DNA from: Cryoendolithus antarcticus
Lineage: Eukaryota; Ascomycota; Dothideomycetes; Cladosporiales; Cladosporiaceae
NCBI GenBank assembly: GCA_002077065.1
Contig: NAJO01000034.1
Span: 1 to 64,000 of the forward strand
DNA: 64,000 nt
Reading direction: 5' to 3'
Shown here: positions 30,382 to 40,174 of the stretch, piece by piece
Position numbering within the stretch: the first letter of the stretch is position 1
How the letters are laid out: every line of letters starts with the position of its first letter
Notes under the pieces: model-generated
What the model saw: only the letters and a program-made list of their open reading frames with translations
The model's database searches: none
Told to the model about the DNA's origin: nothing
Translations under genes and position numbers: made by a program

Positions 30382-31065
30382 TTAACCCTCCTCAATGCCA
30401 GTGACTCCGTCCAATCCATCAGCTAAGGCCTTGACAAAAGTGTCGCCTACATCATCGACCCGCAGACCGCGCACACCCACAGCTTCAAGACTAGTCACAG
30501 ACTTGTCTTCAAGACCGCAGGCTACGATTCTCTCGAACCAGCTGAGATCAGTGCTGACGTTCAGCCCAATGCCGTGACTGCTGACATTCCGTCTGAGATG
30601 CACGCCAACGGCACAGATCTTGCGGTCATCGTCGACCCAGACGCCTGGGTTCACCGTGCGTCTTGTTGGAATGCCGTAGTGGGCAGAGGTCTTGATCACA
30701 GCAGACTCGAGTAGATTCACGTAGCATCGAGGCGAGAGGCTGTGGCGTTTGAGATCGATGACTGGGTAGGCGACCAGCTGTCCGGGGCCATGGAACGTCG
30801 TCTGACCTCCGCGGAGGGCTTCGTAAAATTCAGCTTTGCCACCTGCGCGGAGGAAGTCCTGTTGCGCTTGAGTGACAGATCCAATCTCGCGGCGTCCGCA
30901 GGTGTAGACTGGATGGAACTGGGCCGTTATCACTGTCGGTGGTGGTCGAGAGATCGCAGCTGGCGTGGCTTTGTACGCTAGATGCTGTGCCACGAGCTTG
31001 CTTTGAACGTCACCTGCGTGAGTGTATGAGCTTAGATTCGGTAGATGGAGATGACGAAGGAGCAT
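30382..31065 (-). CDS. LIP2: Lipoyl (octanoyl) transferase, LipB/Lip2 family
   Basis: A single exon of 227 aa runs from ATG at 31065; the longer frame upstream has no ATG. It transfers octanoate from acyl-carrier protein to lipoyl domains of mitochondrial dehydrogenases and the glycine cleavage H protein. Signature blocks are RGGQTTFHGPGQLVAYPVID and GVWVDDDRKICAVGV, then SSHGIGLNVSTDLSWF. The catalytic Lys149 and Cys183 are 34 residues apart, the spacing of the Lys/Cys dyad in E. coli and Mycobacterium LipB. The N terminus (MLLRHLHLPNLSSYTH) is short and weakly amphipathic, a plausible mitochondrial presequence. The gene shares a 161-bp divergent promoter with POP7. Confidence 0.92.
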   Translation of the reverse strand: MLLRHLHLPNLSSYTHAGDVQSKLVAQHLAYKATPAAISRPPPTVITAQFHPVYTCGRREIGSVTQAQQDFLRAGGKAEFYEALRGGQTTFHGPGQLVAYPVIDLKRHSLSPRCYVNLLESAVIKTSAHYGIPTRRTVNPGVWVDDDRKICAVGVHLRRNVSSHGIGLNVSTDLSWFERIVACGLEDKSVTSLEAVGVRGLRVDDVGDTFVKALADGLDGVTGIEEG

Positions 31066-31226
31066 TCTTGGGGCCAGAGTGGTGCCTTGATGGACGAGAC
31101 ATGTGTGAGCCGAGATATGTAGAGCTCGTCGAGAACGGGCACTCCCGCCGCTAGTAACATCTATGTCTTCGAGATTGATCTTCACAATGCTTGATTTCTA
31201 TTGTCAGCGATGTGAACATTACAGTC
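31066..31226. promoter_or_regulatory. Short divergent promoter, LIP2 / POP7
   Basis: Only 161 bases separate the two start codons, so both promoters must overlap here or lie in the leader sequences. No specific element was identified. Confidence 0.4.
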
Positions 31227-32049
31227 ATGGACGAGGCCGAGTCTTCGGCCGCCGTCGCACCTGCCAACAACGTAGCAGCCCAGGAGAAGACTCGACGTAG
31301 TAGGAAGAATCGGGACAACGGGCACAAGAAGCTTCCCCGACTTCCTAAAGGTACCTTTGACCTTATCACGAGGTGTTGATCTGTGAATTGACCTTTGACT
31401 AGACGCCGAGTTGTACAAACGTCCACTTATCCGACCATCAATCCCTTCACCGTACTCCGGGTCCGACAACCAGAAGACCGTCTATGTCTCCGCCAAGACG
31501 CCCTTCCTGAGTGCCGTCAAGCGTGTTGAGAAGCTACTCAAGCTAGCCGACAAGCGCACAGTACAGTCAGCGACCACGATCGCGAAACAACGCGAGCAGT
31601 CACGCAAGCGGAAACGCAGCTTTGGGGAGCACGAGGGTGATGAGATTTCGGGGATCGCCGCAGTTGCGGAGGAGAAGCGACAGAGTGGGGAGGGCAGGGA
31701 GGAAGTGGTGATCAAAGGCACGGGGAAGGCTGTGCAGAAGGTGCTGGAGCTGGGTCTGTGGTTTCAGCAACGGGAGCTGGAGTATGTGGTGAAGCTACGG
31801 ACGGGGAGTGTGGGTGCGATTGATGATGTAGAAGTCGCGGAGCCCGACGACGATGGCGAGACAGAGACCAGTAACGCTGCTGCTCCAACAGCAGGGAGTA
31901 CTGCAGACGAGGATATGCTCGATGCAGAGATAGGCAAGAAGGAGGTTGCACCTGAAGCGCAGCCAGAACTCGAGAAGCCACCTGAAGCTGTGTCGGGGAC
32001 GCGCATCAGGTATCTGAGCGTGCTGGAAGTGGCTATCAGTCTGAAGTAA
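31227..32049 (+). CDS. POP7: RNase P/MRP subunit POP7 (Rpp20-like, Alba fold)
   Basis: Exons 31227-31350 and 31403-32049 encode 256 aa. The Alba-type core shows VYVSAKTPFLSAVKRVEKLL, then a charged loop, then GTGKAVQKVLELGLWFQQRE and VVKLRTGSVGAIDDVE, with the final strand RIRYLSVLEVAISLK at the C terminus. In yeast Pop7 pairs with Pop6 and binds the P3 domain of the RNase P and MRP RNAs for tRNA and rRNA processing in the nucleus. The N-terminal basic cluster (KTRRSRKNRDNGHKKLPR) suits RNA binding or nuclear import. A long acidic insertion precedes the last strand; such insertions vary among fungi. Confidence 0.88.
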
Positions 32050-32442
32050 TGGATGAAGTCGCTATGGCTTCGCAAGGGGCGGTCCAAGGCAGTGGCGTTA
32101 CAGTGGGCGGAGGCGTTAGAAGCTGGAATGATACCCCAAATGCATTGAACACGGTGTCGGTACAAGTCTTGATAGCATCGAAAGCAACACTCATTGCGAC
32201 TACAGCGCTTCCGAATCTATCTCACCCATGCCTTCGATTGACGGTTGTTTGTGCTTTGCATACATTGATGTCTACCTCTATACAGACATTTGCCCCGCCT
32301 TGCACCATCACATCCCCACCAACTTCAAGCTTCCTTACATCTCCAGCGAATGTTCATACCCTCACGTGCCACATTTGCTACCAGTACCGCGCACTAGCCC
32401 TTGGATCTTCATTTCCCAGCCTGGTACAGCATAGTCGGCGCA
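32050..32442. other. Intergenic, POP7 / SNX3
   Basis: These 393 bases between two plus-strand genes have no gene recognised. Confidence 0.4.
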
Positions 32443-33222
32443 ATGCAGCGCATCGAGCCGCGGCCTGAAGCGCAGACGTCGCCCGCACAAGGGTACAGCA
32501 ATGGCGCAGAGCAGCAGAATGGTCGAGGACAGGCACCGGTGCCCACGGGATTCGCGAGTACAGGAGCGAACCCGCATACACAGAGCTTTGAAGAGATATA
32601 CGGGGTGCCGGAGAACTTCTTGGAGATAGAGGTAGGTACTGTGGTGGAAGCAAGACTGCATACATGTGCACACATGAGAGGCACTCGGGTCTTCGTGCGC
32701 ACGACGGAACACCGCAGGCTCGGAGCAACGATAGCGGCGAAGAAGACATGATGAGAGGGAGAGACACGGCTGCTAACGATAGCTTGCGACAGGTTATCGA
32801 CCCGCAAACCCACCAACCCACAGCCTCGCCCTCCTCGCGCTACACAACCTACCTAATCCGCCTCTCAACGAACATCCCCGCCTTTAAGCTTCGCCGCTCA
32901 GAAGTGCGGCGACGCTACTCGGACTTCGAAGTCTTCCGCGATCTGCTTGAACGCGAGTCGGCACGAGTCTCAATACCACCTCTTCCTGGGAAAGTCTACC
33001 TGAATCGCTTCGACGACGCTGTCATAGAAGAGCGAAGACGCGGGCTGGAGAGATTTCTGAGGATAGTGGCTGGGCACCCGCTGTTACAGACGGGATCGAG
33101 GGTGTTGGGGGGGTTTGTGCAGGGTAAGTTTGATCGGAAGCAGGGCGCTATGATTGGGAGTCTTTAAGGTGGGTGGCTGACGTGTAGGACCAGATCCTGC
33201 CTGGGACAAGAATCTGTGGTAA
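32443..33222 (+). CDS. SNX3: Sorting nexin SNX3/GRD19 (PX domain)
   Basis: Exons 32443-32631, 32793-33123 and 33188-33222 give 184 aa. Splicing the last 35 nt restores the conserved ending [11 protein letters not shown]. After a disordered N terminus comes [17 protein letters not shown], then a PX domain with the phosphoinositide-binding [16 protein letters not shown], the PPLPGK loop and [14 protein letters not shown] helix. SNX3/Grd19 binds PI3P on endosomes and with retromer recycles membrane proteins to the Golgi (established). PX-only architecture and length match. The first intron (161 nt) is longer than usual here. Confidence 0.92.
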
Positions 33223-33390
33223 GGGAGGGTGATGCATGTAAATTTGAAGCGTTCACGCTAGTGTACATGAGATGCTTTATGCCTGTATCTGCTTCTGCCA
33301 AATTCGATGGGGTGGCGAGGATCGAATGACCGACCATGCTACCTGCAGTCCAGGCAGCGTCATGATCCCGATCTGGGCTAATTCCTGAGA

Positions 33391-33426
33391 GCTGGCAGAT
33401 TGAACCTGACAGCTGGCAGATTGAAC
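33391..33426 (+). repeat. Two-copy 15-bp tandem repeat, period 21
   Basis: GCTGGCAGATTGAAC occurs at 33391-33405 and again at 33412-33426, in the convergent gap between SNX3 and CAB2. Copy number two; no function is apparent. Confidence 0.6.
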
Positions 33427-33512
33427 GCTCGGCAGCAGGGCGGGTGCAGCAGTGAGCACCCCAGTCTCACTTCGCAGCATGCGAGACTGAGCTGTCAATC
33501 GTCCCAGAGCCA

Positions 33513-34616
33513 TCATCGGGACCTGCCATTGCTGATGATTTCACTATGCAACCTGGCCACCTCCGGCACAATCAGACTCTCGATCTCAAGTGGCATCTCA
33601 GTAGCTTGCCTGACTTCGCTCATAGTAGCAGCTGTGACACTCTTCGATCTTCGTGCAGTAGGTACGCGAATCCATTGATCACCTCCGGCTGCGGACACGA
33701 ACAGCACCTCATGTTTGCGCGTGTTGAGCATATTGCCGATGACCAGATCGTGTGAGTACTTCTTCAGCGCATAGCGAGACTTCTCCGCCAGGATGGACGG
33801 ATCTGTCTCGAGTTTGAAAGATACGATCATGCTTTTGGGAGACCACACGTCAACGAGCTGCTTAAGAAATTTCGGCACGGGGTCCAGGTCAATTACGAGC
33901 TTTGCACCGTCCATGTGGGCTGCTGGTGATCTCTCTTCTTGTGCAGTACTCGAAGTCGTGCCGTGATTGGCGTGAGCGAAGTCTTCCGAGGATTGAATCT
34001 TGTGCTCGACCATACGCTCGGCGGGAATGAAGAAATCCGACACGGCGGCTGCAAGGTAGAATAGTCCATTGGCACCCAGCGGCCGCATGAGCATAGCGAT
34101 CTCGCGTAAGTGCCAGAGGTACTCATTTACACTAGTGAAGGGCAGCAAGAGGAGCATCTTCTCCCGTTTCGCCCGTTCATACTTCTGTAGCACTGATGCC
34201 ATCTGGGCCTGATACTCGCCGTCTATCACCACTTCGCCAGTAGATGAAGTAGTCATGTAGTCCAGAAAGCAGTTCGTGCTGTGCGAGAAGTGCCTCGAGT
34301 AGGGAAGTAGAGAAAATTGTCTGTGGAGAAAGATGACTGCGTAGCCATTCTCGAGGAAGTACTCGGCACTAGTCGCTCCTCGGGTGCCGGCGCTGAAATT
34401 GTCGATGAATCGGACTGTCTGGTTCTCGAGTGGGACTGTAGTGCCTCCAGAAGTCACAAGTGCTACGCGGCTGTGCTTTCGGACATGATCTGCAATGAAC
34501 GGTGCCAGCGATGATATGTGCTCGTCCAGTGAGGCAGGCCGAGGGTTGGTCGCGAAGTATGTGGTCTCGCCGTTTGCGAGCTTGCTGTCGCCGTTGGACT
34601 GATCATGGGCTGCCAT
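33513..34616 (-). CDS. CAB2: Phosphopantothenate--cysteine ligase (CAB2/PPCS)
   Basis: An intronless frame of 367 aa starts at ATG 34616; the longer frame begins without ATG. It catalyses joining of cysteine to 4'-phosphopantothenate, the second step of coenzyme A synthesis. Motifs are VALVTSGGTTVPLE and RFIDNFSAGTRG (nucleotide and phosphopantothenate pocket), GYAVIFLHRQFSLLPYSRHF, LFYLAAAVSDFF and MIVSFKLETDP. The length and single-domain organisation match the eukaryotic stand-alone ligase rather than bacterial CoaBC fusions. It is cytosolic, converges with SNX3, and should be essential. Confidence 0.92.
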   Translation of the reverse strand: MAAHDQSNGDSKLANGETTYFATNPRPASLDEHISSLAPFIADHVRKHSRVALVTSGGTTVPLENQTVRFIDNFSAGTRGATSAEYFLENGYAVIFLHRQFSLLPYSRHFSHSTNCFLDYMTTSSTGEVVIDGEYQAQMASVLQKYERAKREKMLLLLPFTSVNEYLWHLREIAMLMRPLGANGLFYLAAAVSDFFIPAERMVEHKIQSSEDFAHANHGTTSSTAQEERSPAAHMDGAKLVIDLDPVPKFLKQLVDVWSPKSMIVSFKLETDPSILAEKSRYALKKYSHDLVIGNMLNTRKHEVLFVSAAGGDQWIRVPTARRSKSVTAATMSEVRQATEMPLEIESLIVPEVARLHSEIISNGRSR

Positions 34617-35521
34617 TTCGATAGCAGTCAAGCCCTTCAACGGAAGGCTTTTGAGGAGGTGCTCGTTGACGCGCAATGGTCAACGGTCGTCAAGGATGAT
34701 GCGCTTAGAGGCACACTTCTCAGCCCGTATCTAGCTGCTGACGAAGCTGACACTCCTTCACACTGTCTTGATCCATTGCTCCGATAGTGGTCATCATAGC
34801 GCAGTATCAACGCTGCGAAGAATATACCATCACACGAGGTCCATTTTAAGGTTTGGAAGGTGCTAGCGCCAAGACTGGGTACTTTCTGCAGACCTCACCT
34901 TACTTACTTCACCATCCTCCATCTCACCTTACATCCGGACGCATCGTATCTGCAGTTCGGTGAAGATACGTCTCAGGGGGGATATCGTCGAGCTCATCGA
35001 GTTATAGAAGACTACGGCCGAATTGAATCTTCCGGCGAGTCTCTGTTGCCACGCCACGTCCCGATGGACTACTGCAAAGGAGCTAGCAATCACTGCAGAC
35101 ATGCGCACGACCTGACCGAACAGGGTATCTGCCGCCCACCTTGGGACTGGGTGGACTGAGAAGTAAGTTCCGAGACAGCTCGGAGATCACCACGTGACTT
35201 TCCTCTGTTTACTCCTTCCTTCCTCATCCCTTGCATACTCACAATCCTCACTTCCAACCTGCCTCTCATTGGCCACCTGCACTTTATTGCTGAAGGTCCT
35301 GTGGGGAAATGTCCAACCCGTACAAGCCCATGCGAGAGCTCGCTCTGAGTGCCCTCTTGTTGACGCACGGAGTGATTCTCCATTCCGCCCTCACGTCCCA
35401 AGCGAGACATAGGAAATAGACATATATCACCATGCGGCTGACTTACCGGCGCGCGTAGCAAGACCCTGTTTCGTAAGTTCTGTGCGTTTCATTACATGAT
35501 TAAAGCTTATCTTATCTTGCC
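34617..35521. other. Intergenic, about 0.9 kb
   Basis: This divergent gap lies between CAB2 and the 457-aa orphan. It has pyrimidine-rich runs around 35200-35270. No gene, tRNA or repeat was recognised. Confidence 0.45.
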
Positions 35522-36895
35522 ATGGCTACTAGGCGAGTCAAGGCTGAAGACTGGGCGCCGGTAACGCAGACGCGTATTAAGACTCGAGCGTCGCCTCCGA
35601 AAGTGCCACGCGAAGAGGAATTGATGCTGCCGAAGCCTGTCATCAATCATAGACCAACGCCACTGGACATTGAGCTCGCACAGATAATGTCACCGGCCAG
35701 GAAGCTCGTGCCGACGTTGATCTCGCCTCTGGCTGATTCCGAGGGCGTTCGACATCCAGAGGTGGTCAACTTCGCAGCGGACAAGACATGGCACCAGCAA
35801 GATGCACTAGGTACGCTGATGGTCCGACGCTTGTTGTCGGGGAGGCGAGCATGTCCCAGTGTTGCATCGCGGCGTTCCGAAATGTCCTTTGGCATACTGG
35901 ACTATTACATACGCGATGTCAGTCCGTTACAGAGCCCCGAACTGCCTGTCACTAAGACGTCAGTACTGGACCCTGCGATCGACAAGTTTGAGTCCGGTCT
36001 GGCTGAGCCCAAGCTGCAGTCTGCTGTCAGCATCGATGTGATAGACGTCCGAGGGGGTGCGGAGCATGACACCCTACTGTTGCCACTATCAGCGCCGCCA
36101 CCGCCACCGTTGTTAGTAGTCAGACCACAGCACAAGAAGACATACAGCCTCTTTCCGGCCGTGAAAGAGAGTAGCCCACGTTCCTATCAGCTCGCACAGA
36201 TCAGTAATGACTCTCCAACGGACTCCCGACAATCGGTAGACCCACTTCGCAATTCACGACCCAGCCCATCTCAGCGATACCCATCACAAGTCCTGGCCAA
36301 GCTGGACGGCACTCCCTCGCGTCGGCGTGTCCAGACAGTCAGCACGCCATCACCTCCAGAGACCGCCCGCACATCTCGTGTCACAAGTCTAGGAACACCG
36401 CAACCCTCTGCTACTTACTATCGACCTCGTAAAGACAGCCTTGTTGTATCGCTCCGCAGCCGCAAAGACAGCTGCGCCTCTCAGACGAATTCCCGCCTGA
36501 TTCCTCTGCGAATCCTGTCTTCAAGTTCCACGGCATCAGGACCAAGTCACTCTTCGGCGTCAACATCGACGGTCACCGGAGGTTCGCCAAACACGCAATC
36601 ACGCTGGTCAGAAGACACAATCACATCGCCTGTCGCTGTTACTACTCCTAGAATTCGCACGAGCTTCGGCAGCCTGATGGGGAGAGACAGCGCACAGTAT
36701 CCTGCGTGCTTCTTCGAGGATGATGACGACGAGTCAGCGCCATTGCGGAGGAAGTTCCGTTGGCAGAAGGGAGGTAGTCTGACGAAGGAGACTCCTTTCA
36801 GCAGACATGACAGGGGCAGATTTGATGAGAAGACTGGACTTGGCGAGAGGATGCGAAGGTGGTTGCTGTGTGGCTGTAGTGGCAAACGGAGATAG
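35522..36895 (+). CDS. Hypothetical Ser/Pro-rich protein (457 aa)
   Basis: A single exon starts at ATG 35522. No domain is recognised. The protein is mostly disordered, with a proline run (SAPPPPPLLVV), and Ser/Thr-rich basic stretches with many RxxS-type sites (RPRKDSLV, RSRKDSCA). An acidic block (FFEDDDDES) is followed by a basic one. The C terminus ends RMRRWLLCGCSGKRR: two cysteines next to hydrophobic and basic residues could be S-acylated and hold the protein at a membrane (inference). The composition suggests a phosphorylated scaffold or regulatory protein; nothing more specific can be said. Confidence 0.65.
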   Translation: MATRRVKAEDWAPVTQTRIKTRASPPKVPREEELMLPKPVINHRPTPLDIELAQIMSPARKLVPTLISPLADSEGVRHPEVVNFAADKTWHQQDALGTLMVRRLLSGRRACPSVASRRSEMSFGILDYYIRDVSPLQSPELPVTKTSVLDPAIDKFESGLAEPKLQSAVSIDVIDVRGGAEHDTLLLPLSAPPPPPLLVVRPQHKKTYSLFPAVKESSPRSYQLAQISNDSPTDSRQSVDPLRNSRPSPSQRYPSQVLAKLDGTPSRRRVQTVSTPSPPETARTSRVTSLGTPQPSATYYRPRKDSLVVSLRSRKDSCASQTNSRLIPLRILSSSSTASGPSHSSASTSTVTGGSPNTQSRWSEDTITSPVAVTTPRIRTSFGSLMGRDSAQYPACFFEDDDDESAPLRRKFRWQKGGSLTKETPFSRHDRGRFDEKTGLGERMRRWLLCGCSGKRR

Positions 36896-37918
36896 CTTGC
36901 ATGATTTGCGGACCTGAACCATTCCAAAGCTCTTTTCGCTCGTGAAATCGCATAACGCGCATCGCCGGCAAGACCTGCTTTGCCAGCTTCACGACACGTT
37001 CAAGCTTTTACTCCTCCGCAGTGATCTCAAGCTAGCGGACATCTGCATATGCAGGCGTCAGCCACAAGGCGGTGGAGATCTGGGCCTGCGCCGACGCGGA
37101 AGAGATCTAGCTGATAGGTAGCAGAGGGGTGTGCTCGGTGCAGCTCCGTATGGAGCCACGACGTGGGTAACAGAAGATAAGGCGACGTGATGGTACGGAT
37201 ATCGCAGTCATGCCCCATTGAGCGATCTTGGAAATCGCCGGGTGTCTGGAGGTGCCCGAGCCCGACATCCATTCGATCGTGACAGTACCATGGCTGTGAT
37301 AAAGCGTAACAGCACCTCGATGACGTGAGTATTATTCACGGTCTTCTTCCACTTCACAGGCCTTGTCCTGCTTGCCATTCGTCAAGTGCGGCACAGCAAA
37401 CCGTGAAACATGTCACAGCAAAGTGGAGACCGGAAGCTCGCTTGCTGAATGATACTGGAGGCTTTGATCGGCGCGCGCTTGTCGCATCCCTGCACTTCCC
37501 GGTGGATCTTCTGCCCGCATCGCATATGACGGGGTAGACCTGGTCGGCAGGTAAAGATATGTTCTTTCTGTTCAGCTCTTGTGCCTTCGTTCGCGACTCT
37601 ACTAGTCGATTTCCTTCTGAGGCTCTCGGCTTTCACAGGTTTCGAGCGCTGAAGCAGTGCAAGTCAGGTCCGGATCCTTCGTTGCACCTGCATGGAACGG
37701 ATGCGCTGGCCCTTACCTCCACTCGTTCCGACTGCGGTGCAAATCAGACCAACTGTTCCTGTTTGCCAGAGTTCAGCTCTCACTTGAGTGGCTTTCAGAA
37801 GCCTCCCACTGGGTGACCACCACTGGCCTTGTCAATACACTCAGATTATTCTGAAAGGATGCCTGCTCATGCTTGTTGACAAGCATTGGACTTGACAGAC
37901 CTAACCCGCACCAAGACG
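36896..37918. other. Intergenic, about 1 kb
   Basis: No recognisable gene or repeat was seen between the 457-aa orphan and the RING-like gene. Confidence 0.45.
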
Positions 37919-39604
37919 ATGCTGGTGTCAGTACAGCAAAGCGTCCAGACTCCAGATGACCAGAGCATGGTTTACTTCCGAGATGTGCTCGGCCTAGAAA
38001 CATCAGAGGCTGAGGATGAGCTCGATGCCAGCTTGAGGAGCGAAGCCCAAGAACTTGGACTATGCCTTGATGAGTCGAAACCCATCACACGATCAAGCGG
38101 GAAAACTGCTTCGATGGATACAACGCTCTCTGAGCGTGTACGAAGATCTGGATCTATTTGCTCGCAGAGCTCGCGATCTACAGGTTTGACTTCGTACCAC
38201 TCGGATGCCTCACGAAAGATACTTGCGAACGGAATGCACGGACAGGACTATAGCTCTCATGTTGCTCGTAGAAGCTTTGCTGGAGAGCGATCTCGCAACT
38301 TCACGGCACTGGCCAATTCCGCTCAGTCCACGCCTACACTACCCTCGAACGCGTCCAGCAATCCTCCGAAGAAGTCGTTCCGGCGTCTGCGCGGCTTCAG
38401 CTTACTCGGAAAGCATCGCAACAGCTCGGAATCATCGGTAGCCGCCTCTGGCTGTCCGCACTGCCCCAAGGATGCCGCCAGCAAACGCCGGGCACTTCAT
38501 ACGTTGCCTTGCGGACATCGATTCTGCGCCGCTGCAATGCGAATGAAGATCAACGTTCAGAGAGAAAAAGGTCTGTACCCGTCGTGCTGCGGAGTGCCTA
38601 TCCCTGGAGCCACCATACAGCATGCTATGACTAGAGTCGAGCGTGAGGACTTCCTCGATAACTTTGCGAAGTGGGAGGACGGAGCTTCGCGAAATGCCTC
38701 TGTTGCTACAGAGGCATTGGACTCTGACAGCTTGACATCTGTATCGCCGGAACGGGATCACAGTCCGCCTCGAGAGACCGAGACTATGGCTCCCACTGTG
38801 CCCGCATGGACCTTCTTCGACACTGTACCCGAGCTTCTCGCCCTGCAAGCCGCGTGCGAAGCGCAATGCCAGCGTTTCAAGCTTTGGACCTCGCAGAATC
38901 GCGCAGCTATGGAGGCAAAGCACATCGGTGCTGTAGCAGCTCTCCATCGCAGTCAAGAGACCGCACTCGAAGCCCTCCTAGACACCCACGCACTCGCTCT
39001 GGCTGATGCAGAAGACAAGCAAGTTACTGCCGAGAGTACCTTGCGGGAGGTACATGATCAGGCATACCGCGTTAACGTGACCGCGCTGAAGCAGCAGGAG
39101 GCGTACTGCGCGGGGACATATAGTGATGGACAGCCACATGGTAGAACAATCACAGCCTTGGACCGAACGGAGCTAGACAAGACGAGAAGAACGCGGGACA
39201 ACATGGCGAGCCGGCAAGAGAGTGCGATCAACGTGCTCCGAGGCGAGCAAGGCAGGCGAATACGGGCTAGAGTGCAGAGGCAGGACAAGGAGGCCGCGGA
39301 CCTGGAAGTGCTGCAAGAGAGGGAAATTGATGCGCTGGGGAGGCACAATGTGGCTGAACTCGAGGAGCTGGGTACAATCGAGAAGGAGAAGAAGACGAGA
39401 TTGGCGACACGGTGGAGGATGCAGACGATGATCCTTATGCGACGGGCCGGAATCGAGGAAGAAGACGTCGAAGCTTGCCAGGGAATCGTAGTCGACTGGG
39501 ACGGAGCCTTGAATAGACCTCCAGTGCCAGAGAAGGACGCACGGCGCGGAGCTACCAGGCCGAGATATGATAGTATGCTGGCTGATGGGCCGGCACAGGT
39601 ATGA
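37919..39604 (+). CDS. RING/IBR-like coiled-coil protein (561 aa)
   Basis: A single exon runs from the ATG at 37919; upstream codons are in frame without ATG. After a disordered Ser-rich N terminus, residues about 179-224 hold a compact Cys/His cluster: CPHC, then LPCGHRFC 14 residues later, then PSCCG. This looks like the start of a RING or IBR zinc finger, though some ligands are missing. Residues 300-520 are long charged helices, likely coiled coil. The ending GIEEEDVEACQGIVVDWDG is hydrophilic. The pattern CGHxFC-CCG with coiled coil is seen in uncharacterised fungal IBR-domain proteins, so ubiquitin ligase function is possible but not shown. Confidence 0.6.
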   Translation: MLVSVQQSVQTPDDQSMVYFRDVLGLETSEAEDELDASLRSEAQELGLCLDESKPITRSSGKTASMDTTLSERVRRSGSICSQSSRSTGLTSYHSDASRKILANGMHGQDYSSHVARRSFAGERSRNFTALANSAQSTPTLPSNASSNPPKKSFRRLRGFSLLGKHRNSSESSVAASGCPHCPKDAASKRRALHTLPCGHRFCAAAMRMKINVQREKGLYPSCCGVPIPGATIQHAMTRVEREDFLDNFAKWEDGASRNASVATEALDSDSLTSVSPERDHSPPRETETMAPTVPAWTFFDTVPELLALQAACEAQCQRFKLWTSQNRAAMEAKHIGAVAALHRSQETALEALLDTHALALADAEDKQVTAESTLREVHDQAYRVNVTALKQQEAYCAGTYSDGQPHGRTITALDRTELDKTRRTRDNMASRQESAINVLRGEQGRRIRARVQRQDKEAADLEVLQEREIDALGRHNVAELEELGTIEKEKKTRLATRWRMQTMILMRRAGIEEEDVEACQGIVVDWDGALNRPPVPEKDARRGATRPRYDSMLADGPAQV

Positions 39605-40174
39605 AGCATGATCAGCAGCCACGAACGGGATCTTGATCTACAACGCTGTTGCCGAGATTAAGAATTCTCATAGGCATGGACTGTTCCCATTCGCACTCAT
39701 GTAACACAGCGTGACAACAATTTCGTGGACTGTCGGGACCATCGGCAAATAATTACTTTCAATGCATGCCAATCTAAGATCCTCTGGCGATTCAAAGCTC
39801 TTATGGGGCCGCACTCCATGCTCCAGGGTCGGTCAAGCAGATCGCGACGATGACTTCGCGAGTGGCAGTACGCAGGAGAATTCACGGTCAAAGGTCGGTC
39901 GCCATGAGGACAGTGGTAGTCTCTCTCCTGGATACAGTGCGAGGACTGCGCCACTCGCAGCGCAAAAGACAGTATCGTAATCAGGATCAAAGCTTTATAG
40001 GAGACGATACGGCAACAGATGGGTCATAGTTCTGCAGTAATGTGAGGCAGGCTGTCTGCCGCAAGACTTTTGACATTGCCGTGAAATGCAATTCCTCCAA
40101 CTACACCATAATCGAGAGTAGAATCCTCTTGAGCCTATATGCTGGAACTTTGATATTGTGTCGATGTCAAGTTT
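39605..40174. other. Intergenic, convergent gap
   Basis: These 570 bases lie between the RING-like gene and the esterase 3' end. Nothing was recognised. Confidence 0.45.

Noticed and set aside
33290..33370. Possible tRNA 3' end on the minus strand (TTCGATCC ... CGCCACCCCA)
   Set aside because: No partner acceptor strand, D-arm or anticodon arm at the right distance.
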